A DNA stretch of 18,809 nucleotides from contig JALNWH010000029.1 in assembly GCA_023230985.1 (NCBI GenBank), forward strand, positions 1 through 18,809, read 5' to 3'. Of this stretch, positions 1 through 6,949 are shown piece after piece. Both the position numbers and the translations under genes were made by a program. Each line of letters starts with the position of its first letter. Within the stretch, counting starts at the first letter, position 1. The DNA is from Bacillota bacterium (lineage in GTDB: Bacteria; Bacillota; Clostridia; Lutisporales; Lutisporaceae). The notes below the pieces were generated by a model. It worked only from the letters and a program-made list of their open reading frames with translations. It did no database searches and was not told the DNA's origin.

Positions 1-230
1 CATGTCACATAAGATCTTCCAATGTTTTATTAGATGAAATCAAAAATACTCTTGGCATCAAGCCCGGAGAAACTACCAAAGACGGAATGTTCTCCTTGGA
101 AACGGTAAACTGCCTAGGGGCATGCGCCTTGGCACCTGTAATGGTTATAAATGATAAGTATTATGGTAAACTCACCTCCTCAATGGTAAGAGATATACTT
201 AAAGAATATGGCGGTGATGTTAATGAATAA
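1..230 (+). CDS. NuoE/HydC-like thioredoxin-fold [2Fe-2S] subunit, 3' part only
   Basis: The frame is open from the window edge (codons in phase with position 3) to TAA at 228-230, giving the last ~75 residues of a NuoE/HydC/HndA-type protein. Visible are the tail of the first cysteine pair region (CHIRSSNVLLDEI, matching the family's C-H-V-R-G-S segment) and the second ligand motif NCLGACALAPVMVIND, whose two cysteines bind the [2Fe-2S] cluster in the family. In these complexes the subunit passes electrons to or from the FMN-carrying NuoF/HydB subunit. It overlaps the next gene by 8 nt, so the two are very probably translationally coupled. The N-terminal helical part and first cysteines lie outside the window. 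The family is clear. Whether the complex is a bifurcating hydrogenase-type, formate-dehydrogenase-type or other NADH-linked enzyme cannot be read from this piece. Confidence 0.9.
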   Translation, partial: CHIRSSNVLLDEIKNTLGIKPGETTKDGMFSLETVNCLGACALAPVMVINDKYYGKLTSSMVRDILKEYGGDVNE

Positions 231-2028
231 CACTGTTTATGTATGCTGCGGAACCGGTTGTCTGGCTAGCAACAGTATGGAAGTCTATAAAGAACTAAAA
301 AGATTCATAGAAATGTATAATGTAAATGCAGAAGTTAAGACACTGATTAAGGCTACAGGCTGTAACGGTTTATGTGAAAAAGGCCCTTTAGTAAAAATTG
401 AACCTCACAATATTTGCTATAGCAAGGTAAAACCTGAAGATGCCGAAGAAATCGTGTTAAAAACACTTATTGAATCCGAATTAATAGAAAGGCTTTTAAT
501 ATATGATACGATAAAGAAAAAGAGAGTTATTTCCCACAAGGACACGGACTTTTATAAATATCAACAAAAAATTGCCCTAAGAAATATAGGAGAAATAGAT
601 CCGGCAAATATTAACGATTACGTAGAGCGGGGAGGCTATCTTGCCTTAGAAAAAATATTAACGGAAATGACCCCTGAAGAGGTTATAGCTGAGATAGAAA
701 GATCAGGTCTTAGGGGCAGAGGCGGCGGTGGTTTCCCCACGGGACTGAAATGGAAACAATGTGATTTGATTGAAAACTTCCCAAAGTATGTTATCTGTAA
801 TGGTGATGAAGGCGACCCGGGTGCATTTATGGATAGAAGCATAATGGAAGGTGATCCAAATACCATTATTGAGGGAATGACCATATGTGCCTATGCCATA
901 AAATCAAATACCGGATTTATTTATATAAGGGATGAGTACTCATTGGCTTTAAAAAACATGCGTTTAGCAATCAAACAAGCTAAAGAAAGAGGATTTTTGG
1001 GGGGAAATATAATGGGCAGCTCCTTTGACTTTGATATTGAAATTGTAAGGGGCGGAGGTGCTTTTGTATGCGGAGAATCCACTGCCTTGATGCAATCCAT
1101 CGAAGGAAATGTGGGTGAGCCAAGGGCAAAATATATACATTCCGTAGAAAGAGGTCTATGGGATAAGCCTACTATATTAAATAATGTGGAAACCTGGGCC
1201 AATATTCCTAAAATAATTATGAAAGGCTCTGATTGGTTTAATACCATCGGTACTGATAACAGCAAAGGCACAAAAGTATTCTCTCTTGTAGGTAAGGTTA
1301 AAAACACAGGTCTGGTGGAAATACCCATGGGTATGACCTTACGTGATTTAGTATTTAAAGTAGGCGGCGGCACCATAGGGGATAAAAGATTTAAAGCAGT
1401 ACAGACCGGCGGTCCTTCCGGAGGATGTATTCCGGAAAGCTTGCTTGACAGTCCTGTTGATTTCGATTCACTAAAAAAAGCCGGCTCTATGATGGGCTCC
1501 GGCGGTATCATCGTTATGGATGAAAGGACTTGCATGGTTGACGTTGCAAGATATTATCTCAACTTTTTATCGGAGGAATCTTGTGGTAAATGTGTTGCCT
1601 GTAGGGAGGGCATAAAGAGAATGTTAGAGATACTGACTGATATTTGTAACGGCAACGGAACAGAAAGTGACTTGGACTTGTTGGAAAGCCTGTGCCATAC
1701 TGTTGAAAGTGCATCTTTGTGCGGTCTTGGTAAAACGGCTCCTAACCCGGTGCTTACTACGCTGAAATATTTTCGCGATGAATATCTGGCACATATAAAT
1801 GAAAAGAGATGTCCTGCAGGCGTATGTAAGAATCTTACATCTTTTGAAATAGATAAGCAAAAATGTACCGGATGTGGTGTATGTGCAAAAAATTGCCCAA
1901 CATCTGCAATAACCGGTGAAATAAAAAAACCCCATATCATAGATACAAGCCTATGTATAAAATGCGGCAATTGCTATGATGTATGTAGATTCGATGCAGT
2001 GAAAATCGCAAAGGGGGTATCGGTATGA
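223..2028 (+). CDS. NuoF/HydB-like NADH-binding flavoprotein with 2x[4Fe-4S] tail
   Basis: This 601-residue FMN/iron-sulfur protein binds NAD(H) and moves electrons between NADH, FMN and Fe-S clusters in cytosolic HydABC/HndABCD-type complexes. Domains in order: an N-terminal thioredoxin-like [2Fe-2S] domain (cysteines at about 8/9, 13, 47 and 51); the NuoF core with GRGGGGFPTGLKW (~165) and NGDEGDPGAFMD (~193) for FMN/NADH, and GAFVCGESTALMQSIEG (~279); the cluster motif ESCGKCVACREG (~452) with its fourth Cys in CGLGKTAPNP (~500); and a C-terminal ferredoxin-like pair, CTGCGVCAKNCP and CIKCGNCYDVCR. This layout, with fused N-terminal [2Fe-2S] and C-terminal 2x[4Fe-4S], is typical of HydB rather than respiratory NuoF. 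I chose ATG 223 because GGCGGTG ends 6 nt before it; ATG 217 or 208 would add 2 or 5 residues. Its stop overlaps the next start (ATGA). Family certain; physiological partner unknown. Confidence 0.93.
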   Translation: MNNTVYVCCGTGCLASNSMEVYKELKRFIEMYNVNAEVKTLIKATGCNGLCEKGPLVKIEPHNICYSKVKPEDAEEIVLKTLIESELIERLLIYDTIKKKRVISHKDTDFYKYQQKIALRNIGEIDPANINDYVERGGYLALEKILTEMTPEEVIAEIERSGLRGRGGGGFPTGLKWKQCDLIENFPKYVICNGDEGDPGAFMDRSIMEGDPNTIIEGMTICAYAIKSNTGFIYIRDEYSLALKNMRLAIKQAKERGFLGGNIMGSSFDFDIEIVRGGGAFVCGESTALMQSIEGNVGEPRAKYIHSVERGLWDKPTILNNVETWANIPKIIMKGSDWFNTIGTDNSKGTKVFSLVGKVKNTGLVEIPMGMTLRDLVFKVGGGTIGDKRFKAVQTGGPSGGCIPESLLDSPVDFDSLKKAGSMMGSGGIIVMDERTCMVDVARYYLNFLSEESCGKCVACREGIKRMLEILTDICNGNGTESDLDLLESLCHTVESASLCGLGKTAPNPVLTTLKYFRDEYLAHINEKRCPAGVCKNLTSFEIDKQKCTGCGVCAKNCPTSAITGEIKKPHIIDTSLCIKCGNCYDVCRFDAVKIAKGVSV

Positions 2029-2768
2029 AGATAATAATTGATGGTAAAGTATGTATAGCCCAAAAAGGCGAAATGCTGTTGCAGATAGCTAAGAGAAATA
2101 ATATCTTTATACCCACCTTATGTCACAGCGAAGCTTTACCCGGTCCGGGAAGCTGTCGGCTATGCGTTGTTGAAATAGAAGATGGAGGACGTAAAAGCAT
2201 TGTGGCCTCCTGCATTTACCCTGTAAGAAGGGAAATAAAAGTATTTACTGACTCGGAAAAAATCAAAGCAATAAGAAAAGACCTGTTAATGCTTTTATAT
2301 GCCAGAACACCGGAAGATGAGACGATTAACAATCTGCGTAAGGAATATGGAGTTCCCGATAAAATAAGGTTTTCCGGAGATAAAGAGGAACATTGTATAC
2401 TCTGCGGACTTTGTGTAAAGGCCTGCGAGGAAATGGGGAGTAATTCCATTTCTACAATTATGAGAGGTGTTACTAAAAAAGTTTCCACACCTTACGATGA
2501 GCCTTCATCCTCATGTATTGGCTGTGGTTCCTGTGCTTATGTATGTCCCACCGATGCCATTGAAATGATTGAAAGAGATGGGATAAGAACTATATGGAAT
2601 AAGGATTTTGAACTTGTAAAATGTGAAAAATGCGGCAAGGCTTTTGCTACAAAAGATCAGCTTGAATATAATAGAAAAAAACTTAGTGAAAATCATCTTG
2701 ACGTATACTGTGAAACTTGTAAGAGAGTAATCACAGGCGAAAAACTCAGAGATATTTATCAACCATAA
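2025..2768 (+). CDS. Short HydA/NuoG-N-like iron-sulfur subunit without H-cluster domain
   Basis: This 247-residue protein corresponds to the N-terminal electron-transfer part of HydA/NuoG. A plant-ferredoxin-type [2Fe-2S] domain has cysteines at 33, 44, 47 and 63 (CHSEALPGPGSCRLC, then SCIYPV). Two [4Fe-4S] motifs follow, CILCGLCVKACE (~125) and CIGCGSCAYVCPTDAI (~165). A C-terminal tail carries two CxxC pairs (CEKC ~200, CETC ~230), suggesting a zinc ribbon or a further cluster. The [FeFe]-hydrogenase H-cluster domain found in full-length HydA is absent, and so is the His-ligated cluster motif of NuoG. The role is therefore electron transfer between the flavoprotein and an unseen partner. 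It overlaps the flavoprotein gene by 4 nt (ATGA) and is last in the operon, directly before a terminator. Candidate partners from related complexes are a formate dehydrogenase, a hydrogenase or another bifurcating enzyme; this is inference. Confidence 0.85.
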   Translation: MKIIIDGKVCIAQKGEMLLQIAKRNNIFIPTLCHSEALPGPGSCRLCVVEIEDGGRKSIVASCIYPVRREIKVFTDSEKIKAIRKDLLMLLYARTPEDETINNLRKEYGVPDKIRFSGDKEEHCILCGLCVKACEEMGSNSISTIMRGVTKKVSTPYDEPSSSCIGCGSCAYVCPTDAIEMIERDGIRTIWNKDFELVKCEKCGKAFATKDQLEYNRKKLSENHLDVYCETCKRVITGEKLRDIYQP

Positions 2769-2802
2769 AAGGGGCGATTAATTCGCCCTTTTTATGGTTT
2801 TT
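2761..2802 (+). terminator. Intrinsic terminator of the HydBC-like operon
   Basis: A 17-bp stem pairs 2761-2777 with 2783-2799 (one G-U wobble, 5-nt loop) and is followed by T residues to 2802. It begins inside the last codons of the iron-sulfur gene and separates this operon from the convergent rho gene. Confidence 0.85.
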
Positions 2803-2823
2803 GGAATAAATAAAAACAAAATA

Positions 2824-2878
2824 ATTCCCTACAAATAATTCGATATACTAAAAAAGCATCGAAACATAAGTAGGGAAT
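2824..2878 (-). terminator. Possible terminator downstream of rho (two-tier inverted repeat)
   Basis: ATTCCCTAC (2824-2832) and GTAGGGAAT (2870-2878) are perfect inverted arms. Inside them TTCGAT (2839-2844) and ATCGAA (2858-2863) form a second pair, with symmetric 6-nt internal loops between the tiers. On the minus strand this lies just after the rho stop and is followed by a T-rich stretch, so it may end the rho transcript. The internal loop makes it weaker than a classic terminator. Confidence 0.45.
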
Positions 2879-2881
2879 ATA

Positions 2882-4360
2882 TTATCTTTGAGATTGTCTT
2901 ATCAAAAAATCAACGAAATCCTTATTAGTCTTATTCCTAAGCATACTATTTATTAGGAAATCCGTTACCTCGGTATTATTACCGGTGCTTAAAGCTCTTC
3001 TCATATGTAGTACTGCCTCATATTCTGACGGAGTCAATAAGTCCTCTTCTCGTCTTGTGCCGGATTTGTTCATATCAATAGCCGGGAAAATTCGCTTTTC
3101 TGACAGCTTTCTGTCTAAGTGAATCTCCATATTGCCTGTTCCTTTAAATTCCTCGAATATAACATCATCCATTCTGCTTCCGGTATCTACCAGTGCAGTA
3201 GCAAGTACGGTTAAACTACCGCCCTCTTCAATATTTCTGGCCGCTCCGAAAAACTTTTTCGGTCTATATAAGGCACCGGGATCAAGACCACCCGATAGCG
3301 TCCTACCTGTAGGCGCTATAGTAAGATTGTAGGCTCTTGCCAACCTAGTAATACTATCCAGCAAAACTACTACATCTTTTTTCTGCTCCACGAGTCTCTT
3401 AGCTCTTTCCAAAACAATTTCCGCTACTTTACAATGGTGTTCCGGCATTTCATCAAAAGTAGAATATATAACATCACCTCTAATGGAACGTTTCATATCC
3501 GTAACTTCTTCCGGTCTCTCGTCTATTAAGAGAACTATTAATTCTATTTCAGGATAATTTCTTGTGATACTATTTGCAATCTTTTTAAGAAGTGTGGTTT
3601 TGCCTGCCTTTGGCGGGGAGACAATCATTCCTCTTTGTCCCTTTCCTATGGGTGACAGCAAATCGATAATTCTAGTAGATAATTCTCCACTGCCTGTTTC
3701 CATCACCAGCTTACCTTTAGGGTAGATAGGTGTTAAATCTTCAAAATCCGGACGTTTTATTACACTATCCGGCGCATCTCCATTAACCCCTCTTACATAT
3801 AAAAGTGCTTGAAACTTTTCTCCTTCTTTGGGAGCTCGTGTTATCCCGGTCACTCTATCTCCGGTCCTAAGATTGAACCTTCTTATTTGTGATGGCGATA
3901 TATATATATCTCTATCACCTGATTGATAATTATCGGATCGTAAAAAGCCAAAACCCTCCTGATGGACTTCCAGTATTCCATCAGCTTTTCCGCCTCTTTC
4001 CACATCCTTAGATTCAAAAAACTTTCTTTCCTCTTCATTTAAAGGTTTATCGTGATCTAATTCTTTTTGTTCCGGTGGTTTTGCAATTTCTTCTTCTACG
4101 GCCTCTGTCTCTTTTTTGTCTTCTTCTTTAACAGTTTCATCTTTAGTAGGTTCTATAGTCTTTGTGATTTCTTTATCTTCTTCTTTAATCCCCTCATTTA
4201 TTTCAGATTTTGGTATACCGTGAGCCACTCTTGCCGCTTCAATCACAGAAAGGATTTCACTGACTAAATTTTCTTTCTTTAATTTATAATAGTTTTTAAT
4301 CCCCATAGCTTTACCCATTTCTCGCAATTCGGCAAGATTCTTTTTCATTAATTCTTCCAA
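2882..4360 (-). CDS. rho: Transcription termination factor Rho
   Basis: This 492-residue homohexameric RNA helicase/ATPase ends transcription at C-rich, unstructured RNA. An N-terminal Rho-N helical domain (1-45) is followed by a highly charged Glu/Lys-rich linker (~55-115) seen as a variable insertion in many Gram-positive Rho proteins. Next comes the OB/cold-shock RNA-binding domain (~122-190, with GFGFLRSDNY), then the RecA-like motor with Walker A SPPKAGKTT (~247), Walker B VVVLLDSITRLARAYN, GALYRPKKFFGAARN, and the C-terminal FPAIDMNKSGTRREE. The start is TTG 4360, because AGGAGGTG ends 5 nt upstream; the ATG at 4348 would be 17 nt from it, too far. Rho is last in the fsa-glpX-rho order, a conserved neighbourhood in Firmicutes, but a 262-nt gap with inverted repeats separates it from glpX. 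That suggests its own promoter or leader control. The usual downstream rpmE is absent. Confidence 0.97.
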   Translation of the reverse strand: MEELMKKNLAELREMGKAMGIKNYYKLKKENLVSEILSVIEAARVAHGIPKSEINEGIKEEDKEITKTIEPTKDETVKEEDKKETEAVEEEIAKPPEQKELDHDKPLNEEERKFFESKDVERGGKADGILEVHQEGFGFLRSDNYQSGDRDIYISPSQIRRFNLRTGDRVTGITRAPKEGEKFQALLYVRGVNGDAPDSVIKRPDFEDLTPIYPKGKLVMETGSGELSTRIIDLLSPIGKGQRGMIVSPPKAGKTTLLKKIANSITRNYPEIELIVLLIDERPEEVTDMKRSIRGDVIYSTFDEMPEHHCKVAEIVLERAKRLVEQKKDVVVLLDSITRLARAYNLTIAPTGRTLSGGLDPGALYRPKKFFGAARNIEEGGSLTVLATALVDTGSRMDDVIFEEFKGTGNMEIHLDRKLSEKRIFPAIDMNKSGTRREEDLLTPSEYEAVLHMRRALSTGNNTEVTDFLINSMLRNKTNKDFVDFLIRQSQR

Positions 4361-4396
4361 TATTTCACCTCCTATCAGGTATAATTTGGCAAATCT

Positions 4397-4402
4397 ATTA
4401 TA
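4397..4402 (-). promoter_or_regulatory. Possible -10 element for rho
   Basis: On the minus strand a perfect TATAAT lies 36 nt upstream of the rho TTG start. No good -35 hexamer is seen 16-18 nt further upstream, so the call is tentative. A 12-bp palindrome, AGCTTATAAGCT (4409-4420), sits where a regulator could bind next to it. Confidence 0.3.
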
Positions 4403-4430
4403 ACTATCAGCTTATAAGCTTCCTGAAGGT

Positions 4431-4467
4431 TTAAGTATCAATACTTTAATCACCCATTGATACTTAA
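4431..4467. repeat. Perfect 12-bp inverted repeat in the glpX-rho gap
   Basis: TTAAGTATCAAT (4431-4442) and ATTGATACTTAA (4456-4467) are perfect inverted arms around a 13-nt spacer. There is no T-run on either side, so it is not a terminator. It could be an operator or a leader hairpin upstream of rho. Confidence 0.6.
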
Positions 4468-4522
4468 AATGACAGCTCAGTCAGTCACTGAAATGCAAAA
4501 TCAGTTATTCTATATTAAAGGT

Positions 4523-4550
4523 TGATTTGAGCAGGAAGCTGCTCAAATCA
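4523..4550. repeat. Perfect 11-bp inverted repeat downstream of glpX
   Basis: TGATTTGAGCA (4523-4533) and TGCTCAAATCA (4540-4550) pair perfectly around a 6-nt loop. On the minus strand it lies about 70 nt after the glpX stop. The downstream sequence is only weakly T-rich, so a terminator role for glpX is possible but not convincing. Confidence 0.55.
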
Positions 4551-4622
4551 CCTTCTTAGTTTAAACAGTTTTTATATTATTGGAATATATATAAAATACC
4601 TTGATATGAAAATAGTTAATAT

Positions 4623-5591
4623 TTAATATTTAGGTTTTTTGTATAAATTATGGGTCGCATCAATAAATCTGATAGTTCCGGTTTTTGATCTCATTACAAC
4701 AGAATGAGTAACAGCCCTATTATTTTCTAAATAAAGCACTCCCTTTAACAGTTCACCGTCAGATACTCCCGTCGCTGCAAAAAATACATCGTCCCCTTTT
4801 ACCAAGTCTTCCAATTTTAACACTTTGTTTATATCTTTTATACCCATCTCGTGACATCTTTGTATTTCTTCATCATTAATAGGATATAAAACCCCTTGAA
4901 ACTCGCCTTCCAAGCATTTCAATGCGGCAGCTGAAATGACACCCTCAGGAGCTCCGCCGATTCCCATTAAAACATCAACACCTGTTTCATCAAAACATGT
5001 AGCAAGTGCTGCAGCAACGTCGCCATCTCGAAATAGTTTAATACGACATCCAATTTTTCTAATTTCCCCAATTAGGTCATTATGTCTGTCTCTGTCCAGC
5101 ATAGTAACAGTGATTTCTTTAATATCTTTTTTTAATGCTCTGGATATATTTCTTAAATTTGTCTCTACAGAAGCATTTATGTCCACCACACCTCTGCATT
5201 TTGGACCAACTGCAATTTTATTCATATACATATCAGGTGCGTGGAGCAAACAGCCTTTCTCTGCTAATGCCACTACGGATATTGCATTAGTCAAACCTTT
5301 TGCAACGGAATTGGTACCGTCTAAAGGATCTACAGCTATATCTACTTGGATATCATCTTGATCCCTTTTCCCAATCTCTTCACCGATAAACAGCATAGGA
5401 GCTTCGTCTCTTTCGCCTTCGCCAATTACTACTATACCATCTATATTTAGATTATCAAACATTTTTCTCATACCGTCCACTGCAGCCTGATCAGCAGAAT
5501 TTTTATCTCCTCTTCCCATCCATAAAGCACTGTTCAATGCTGCTATCTCGGTAACTCTAACTAATCCCATAGCAATATCTCTATCTATCAT
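4623..5591 (-). CDS. glpX: Class II fructose-1,6-bisphosphatase
   Basis: This 322-residue GlpX-type phosphatase hydrolyses fructose-1,6-bisphosphate to fructose-6-phosphate in gluconeogenesis, in the cytosol, with a divalent metal. The family signatures are present: GEGERDEAPMLFIGEE (substrate/metal region, ~58), DPLDGTNSVAKG (the Li+-sensitive phosphatase metal motif, ~88), and GIGGAPEGVISAAALKCLEG towards the C-terminus. The length is that usual for GlpX (about 320-335). Start ATG 5591 has an AGGGGGT-type ribosome site upstream. It lies 100 nt after fsa and 262 nt before rho on the same strand. The pairing with fsa places both genes at fructose-6-phosphate and suggests coordinated control of gluconeogenic carbon and pentose synthesis, which is what an amino-acid fermenter needs to make sugars. 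Some GlpX proteins also act on sedoheptulose-1,7-bisphosphate, which cannot be judged from sequence. Confidence 0.96.
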   Translation of the reverse strand: MIDRDIAMGLVRVTEIAALNSALWMGRGDKNSADQAAVDGMRKMFDNLNIDGIVVIGEGERDEAPMLFIGEEIGKRDQDDIQVDIAVDPLDGTNSVAKGLTNAISVVALAEKGCLLHAPDMYMNKIAVGPKCRGVVDINASVETNLRNISRALKKDIKEITVTMLDRDRHNDLIGEIRKIGCRIKLFRDGDVAAALATCFDETGVDVLMGIGGAPEGVISAAALKCLEGEFQGVLYPINDEEIQRCHEMGIKDINKVLKLEDLVKGDDVFFAATGVSDGELLKGVLYLENNRAVTHSVVMRSKTGTIRFIDATHNLYKKPKY

Positions 5592-5691
5592 ATACTAACC
5601 CCCTATTACTTTTCAACCCCATAAAACCATTTTCTGTGAACTTCTTATTTTAACGTTACTGTTCATACCTTAACTATTTCTGATAAGCAGC

Positions 5692-6336
5692 TTAACCTCC
5701 CGCCTTCTTCCAATCAGTTAGAAATTTTTCGATACCTATATCAGTCAATGGATGAGATATCATTTTCATAATTACATTAAAAGGAATTGTACAAATATGG
5801 GCACCGGCCAATGCTGCTTCCGTTACATGCATGGGGTGCCTTACACTTGCTGCTATGATTTCAGCTTCAAAGCCGTAAATATCGAATATATTTACAGTAT
5901 CTTTTACTATATCCATTCCGCAGTGACCAATGTCATCCAATCTCCCGATAAAAGGACTGACAAAGGATGCACCGGCTTCAACAGCCAATATTGCTTGATT
6001 TGCAGAAAATATTAAAGTAACATTGGTTTTTATATTCTTTTCTTTTAAAACCTTAACCGCTACAAGACCTTCTTCACACATAGGTATTTTTATTACAATA
6101 TTCTTATGTATTTTAGAAAGTTCAACCGCCTCTTCCACCATCTGTTCCCATTTCATGCTAATTACTTCTGCACTTATAGGCCCATCTACAATAGAAGTAA
6201 TCTCTGTAACAACTTGTTTGAAGTCTCTGCCCTCTTTAGCAATTAATGATGGATTAGTAGTTACACCGGAAATAACCCCCATATCATTAGCTCTTTTTAT
6301 TTCATCCACATTTGCAGTGTCAATAAAAATTTTCAT
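5692..6336 (-). CDS. fsa: Transaldolase-like fructose-6-phosphate aldolase family protein
   Basis: This 214-residue TalC/FSA-type small transaldolase is a TIM barrel that forms a Schiff base through a lysine. It begins MKIFIDTANVDEIKRA and carries SGVTTNPSLIAKEG (~28), the catalytic-lysine strand IVIKIPMCEEG (~85), and later SPFIGRLDDIG and AASVRHPMHVTEAALAGA. The length matches the family (about 215-220). ATG 6336 is preferred, as it gives the canonical N-terminus; the upstream in-frame GTG at 6348 would add four residues but overlaps the GGAGGTG ribosome site. Members of this subfamily in Firmicutes usually work as transaldolases (sedoheptulose-7-P + glyceraldehyde-3-P to erythrose-4-P + fructose-6-P) rather than as aldolases, and sequence alone does not settle which. 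It is followed by glpX and rho and preceded by a Cys-rich gene and a heptamer repeat. Confidence 0.94.
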   Translation of the reverse strand: MKIFIDTANVDEIKRANDMGVISGVTTNPSLIAKEGRDFKQVVTEITSIVDGPISAEVISMKWEQMVEEAVELSKIHKNIVIKIPMCEEGLVAVKVLKEKNIKTNVTLIFSANQAILAVEAGASFVSPFIGRLDDIGHCGMDIVKDTVNIFDIYGFEAEIIAASVRHPMHVTEAALAGAHICTIPFNVIMKMISHPLTDIGIEKFLTDWKKAGG

Positions 6337-6362
6337 ATAGAATAGCACCTCCGATATTATTC

Positions 6363-6397
6363 AGCTACGAGTCTCGTACTACGTGCCTCGTGCTTCG
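6363..6397. repeat. Degenerate heptanucleotide tandem repeat (5 units)
   Basis: Five consecutive 7-nt units (AGCTACG, AGTCTCG, TACTACG, TGCCTCG, TGCTTCG) all end in CG and follow one pattern, with exact period 7 from 6363 to 6397. The tract lies in the gap between the Cys-rich gene and fsa. It resembles the short tandemly repeated repetitive (STRR) heptamers described in cyanobacteria. Confidence 0.7.
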
Positions 6398-6438
6398 AAC
6401 CAAAACCATAGAGAGATAACCCTAGGCTTGCTTCCTAC

Positions 6439-6807
6439 TCAAATACTACTCAATAACTCAATAGAATCTTGCTGTTTACGATCCGCCAAGCTCCTAACCA
6501 AGTATCCGCCACCTACAAAGGCGACTTCATGCATTGAAACCGGGCAGGTAAGAATTTTTACTTTACGAAAAGGGATAGAACTCCATTTTAGATTATAAAT
6601 GTGTTCTTTATTACAAGCTAGACAAGAAATAAGGATATGGAATGTTTTTAAATCAGGGCTTTTTATTCTTATTAACGGTTCTCCACATTCACAGTATATT
6701 GATTTCCCTTGAATTTTTCTTAATTCAAAGTAAGATATATCTTTTATATTTACTTTTCCGCATTTTTTACAATGTAATGACGCAGTTATATATGCATCAA
6801 AAACCAT
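6439..6807 (-). CDS. Cys-rich small protein, likely zinc-binding, function unknown
   Basis: This 122-residue soluble protein has three cysteine pairs spaced like zinc-ribbon knuckles: C13-K-K-C16, C39-E-C41 and C62-L-A-C65, followed by H69 and a lone C88. I do not recognise a named family. There is no signal peptide or membrane segment. Start ATG 6807 has AGAGGTG upstream at normal spacing, and the codon usage looks like its neighbours, so it is probably a real gene. It is co-directional with fsa (102-nt gap) and could be in the same transcript. Its position before fsa-glpX-rho might suggest a nucleic-acid-binding or regulatory role, but that is a guess. The C39-x-C41 pair is one residue shorter than a standard knuckle, so only one complete zinc site, C13/C16 with C62/C65 or C39/C41, may form. 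Confidence 0.72.
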   Translation of the reverse strand: MVFDAYITASLHCKKCGKVNIKDISYFELRKIQGKSIYCECGEPLIRIKSPDLKTFHILISCLACNKEHIYNLKWSSIPFRKVKILTCPVSMHEVAFVGGGYLVRSLADRKQQDSIELLSSI

Positions 6808-6834
6808 TCCATATCACCTCTTTTCATTCACATA

Positions 6835-6912
6835 TGTCATCCCGGGGAGCACTGCGGAGAAGGATCTTTTTCCCATCGAAGCATAAGACTCTTCGCTATC
6901 GCTCAGAGTGAC
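6835..6912. repeat. Palindromic interspersed element, copy 1 (degenerate)
   Basis: A ~78-nt imperfect inverted repeat begins TGTCAT and ends AGAGTGAC. Its last 28 nt (6885-6912) are identical to the end of the second copy at 10525-10552. The left arm has decayed more than in copy 2. It sits between kce and the Cys-rich gene. A short GC-rich hairpin (GCGGTC/GACCGC, 6921-6935) follows it. Elements of this look, with arms carrying GAAGAATCT and TCATTCTGAG, are common intergenic palindromes in anaerobic bacteria. Confidence 0.8.
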
Positions 6913-6949
6913 GTTGTAGGGCGGTCTCTGACCGCTTCGTACTCTAGCT

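Noticed and set aside
921..1970. Long open frames on the minus strand opposite the NuoF-like gene (for example 921-1535 and 1554-1970)
   Set aside because: They are antisense to a gene with unmistakable conserved motifs, have low-complexity Pro/Ser-rich or random-looking translations and no ribosome sites.
6835..6935. Hairpins after kce as its intrinsic terminator
   Set aside because: Neither the palindromic element nor the GCGGTC/GACCGC hairpin is followed by a T-run on the minus strand.
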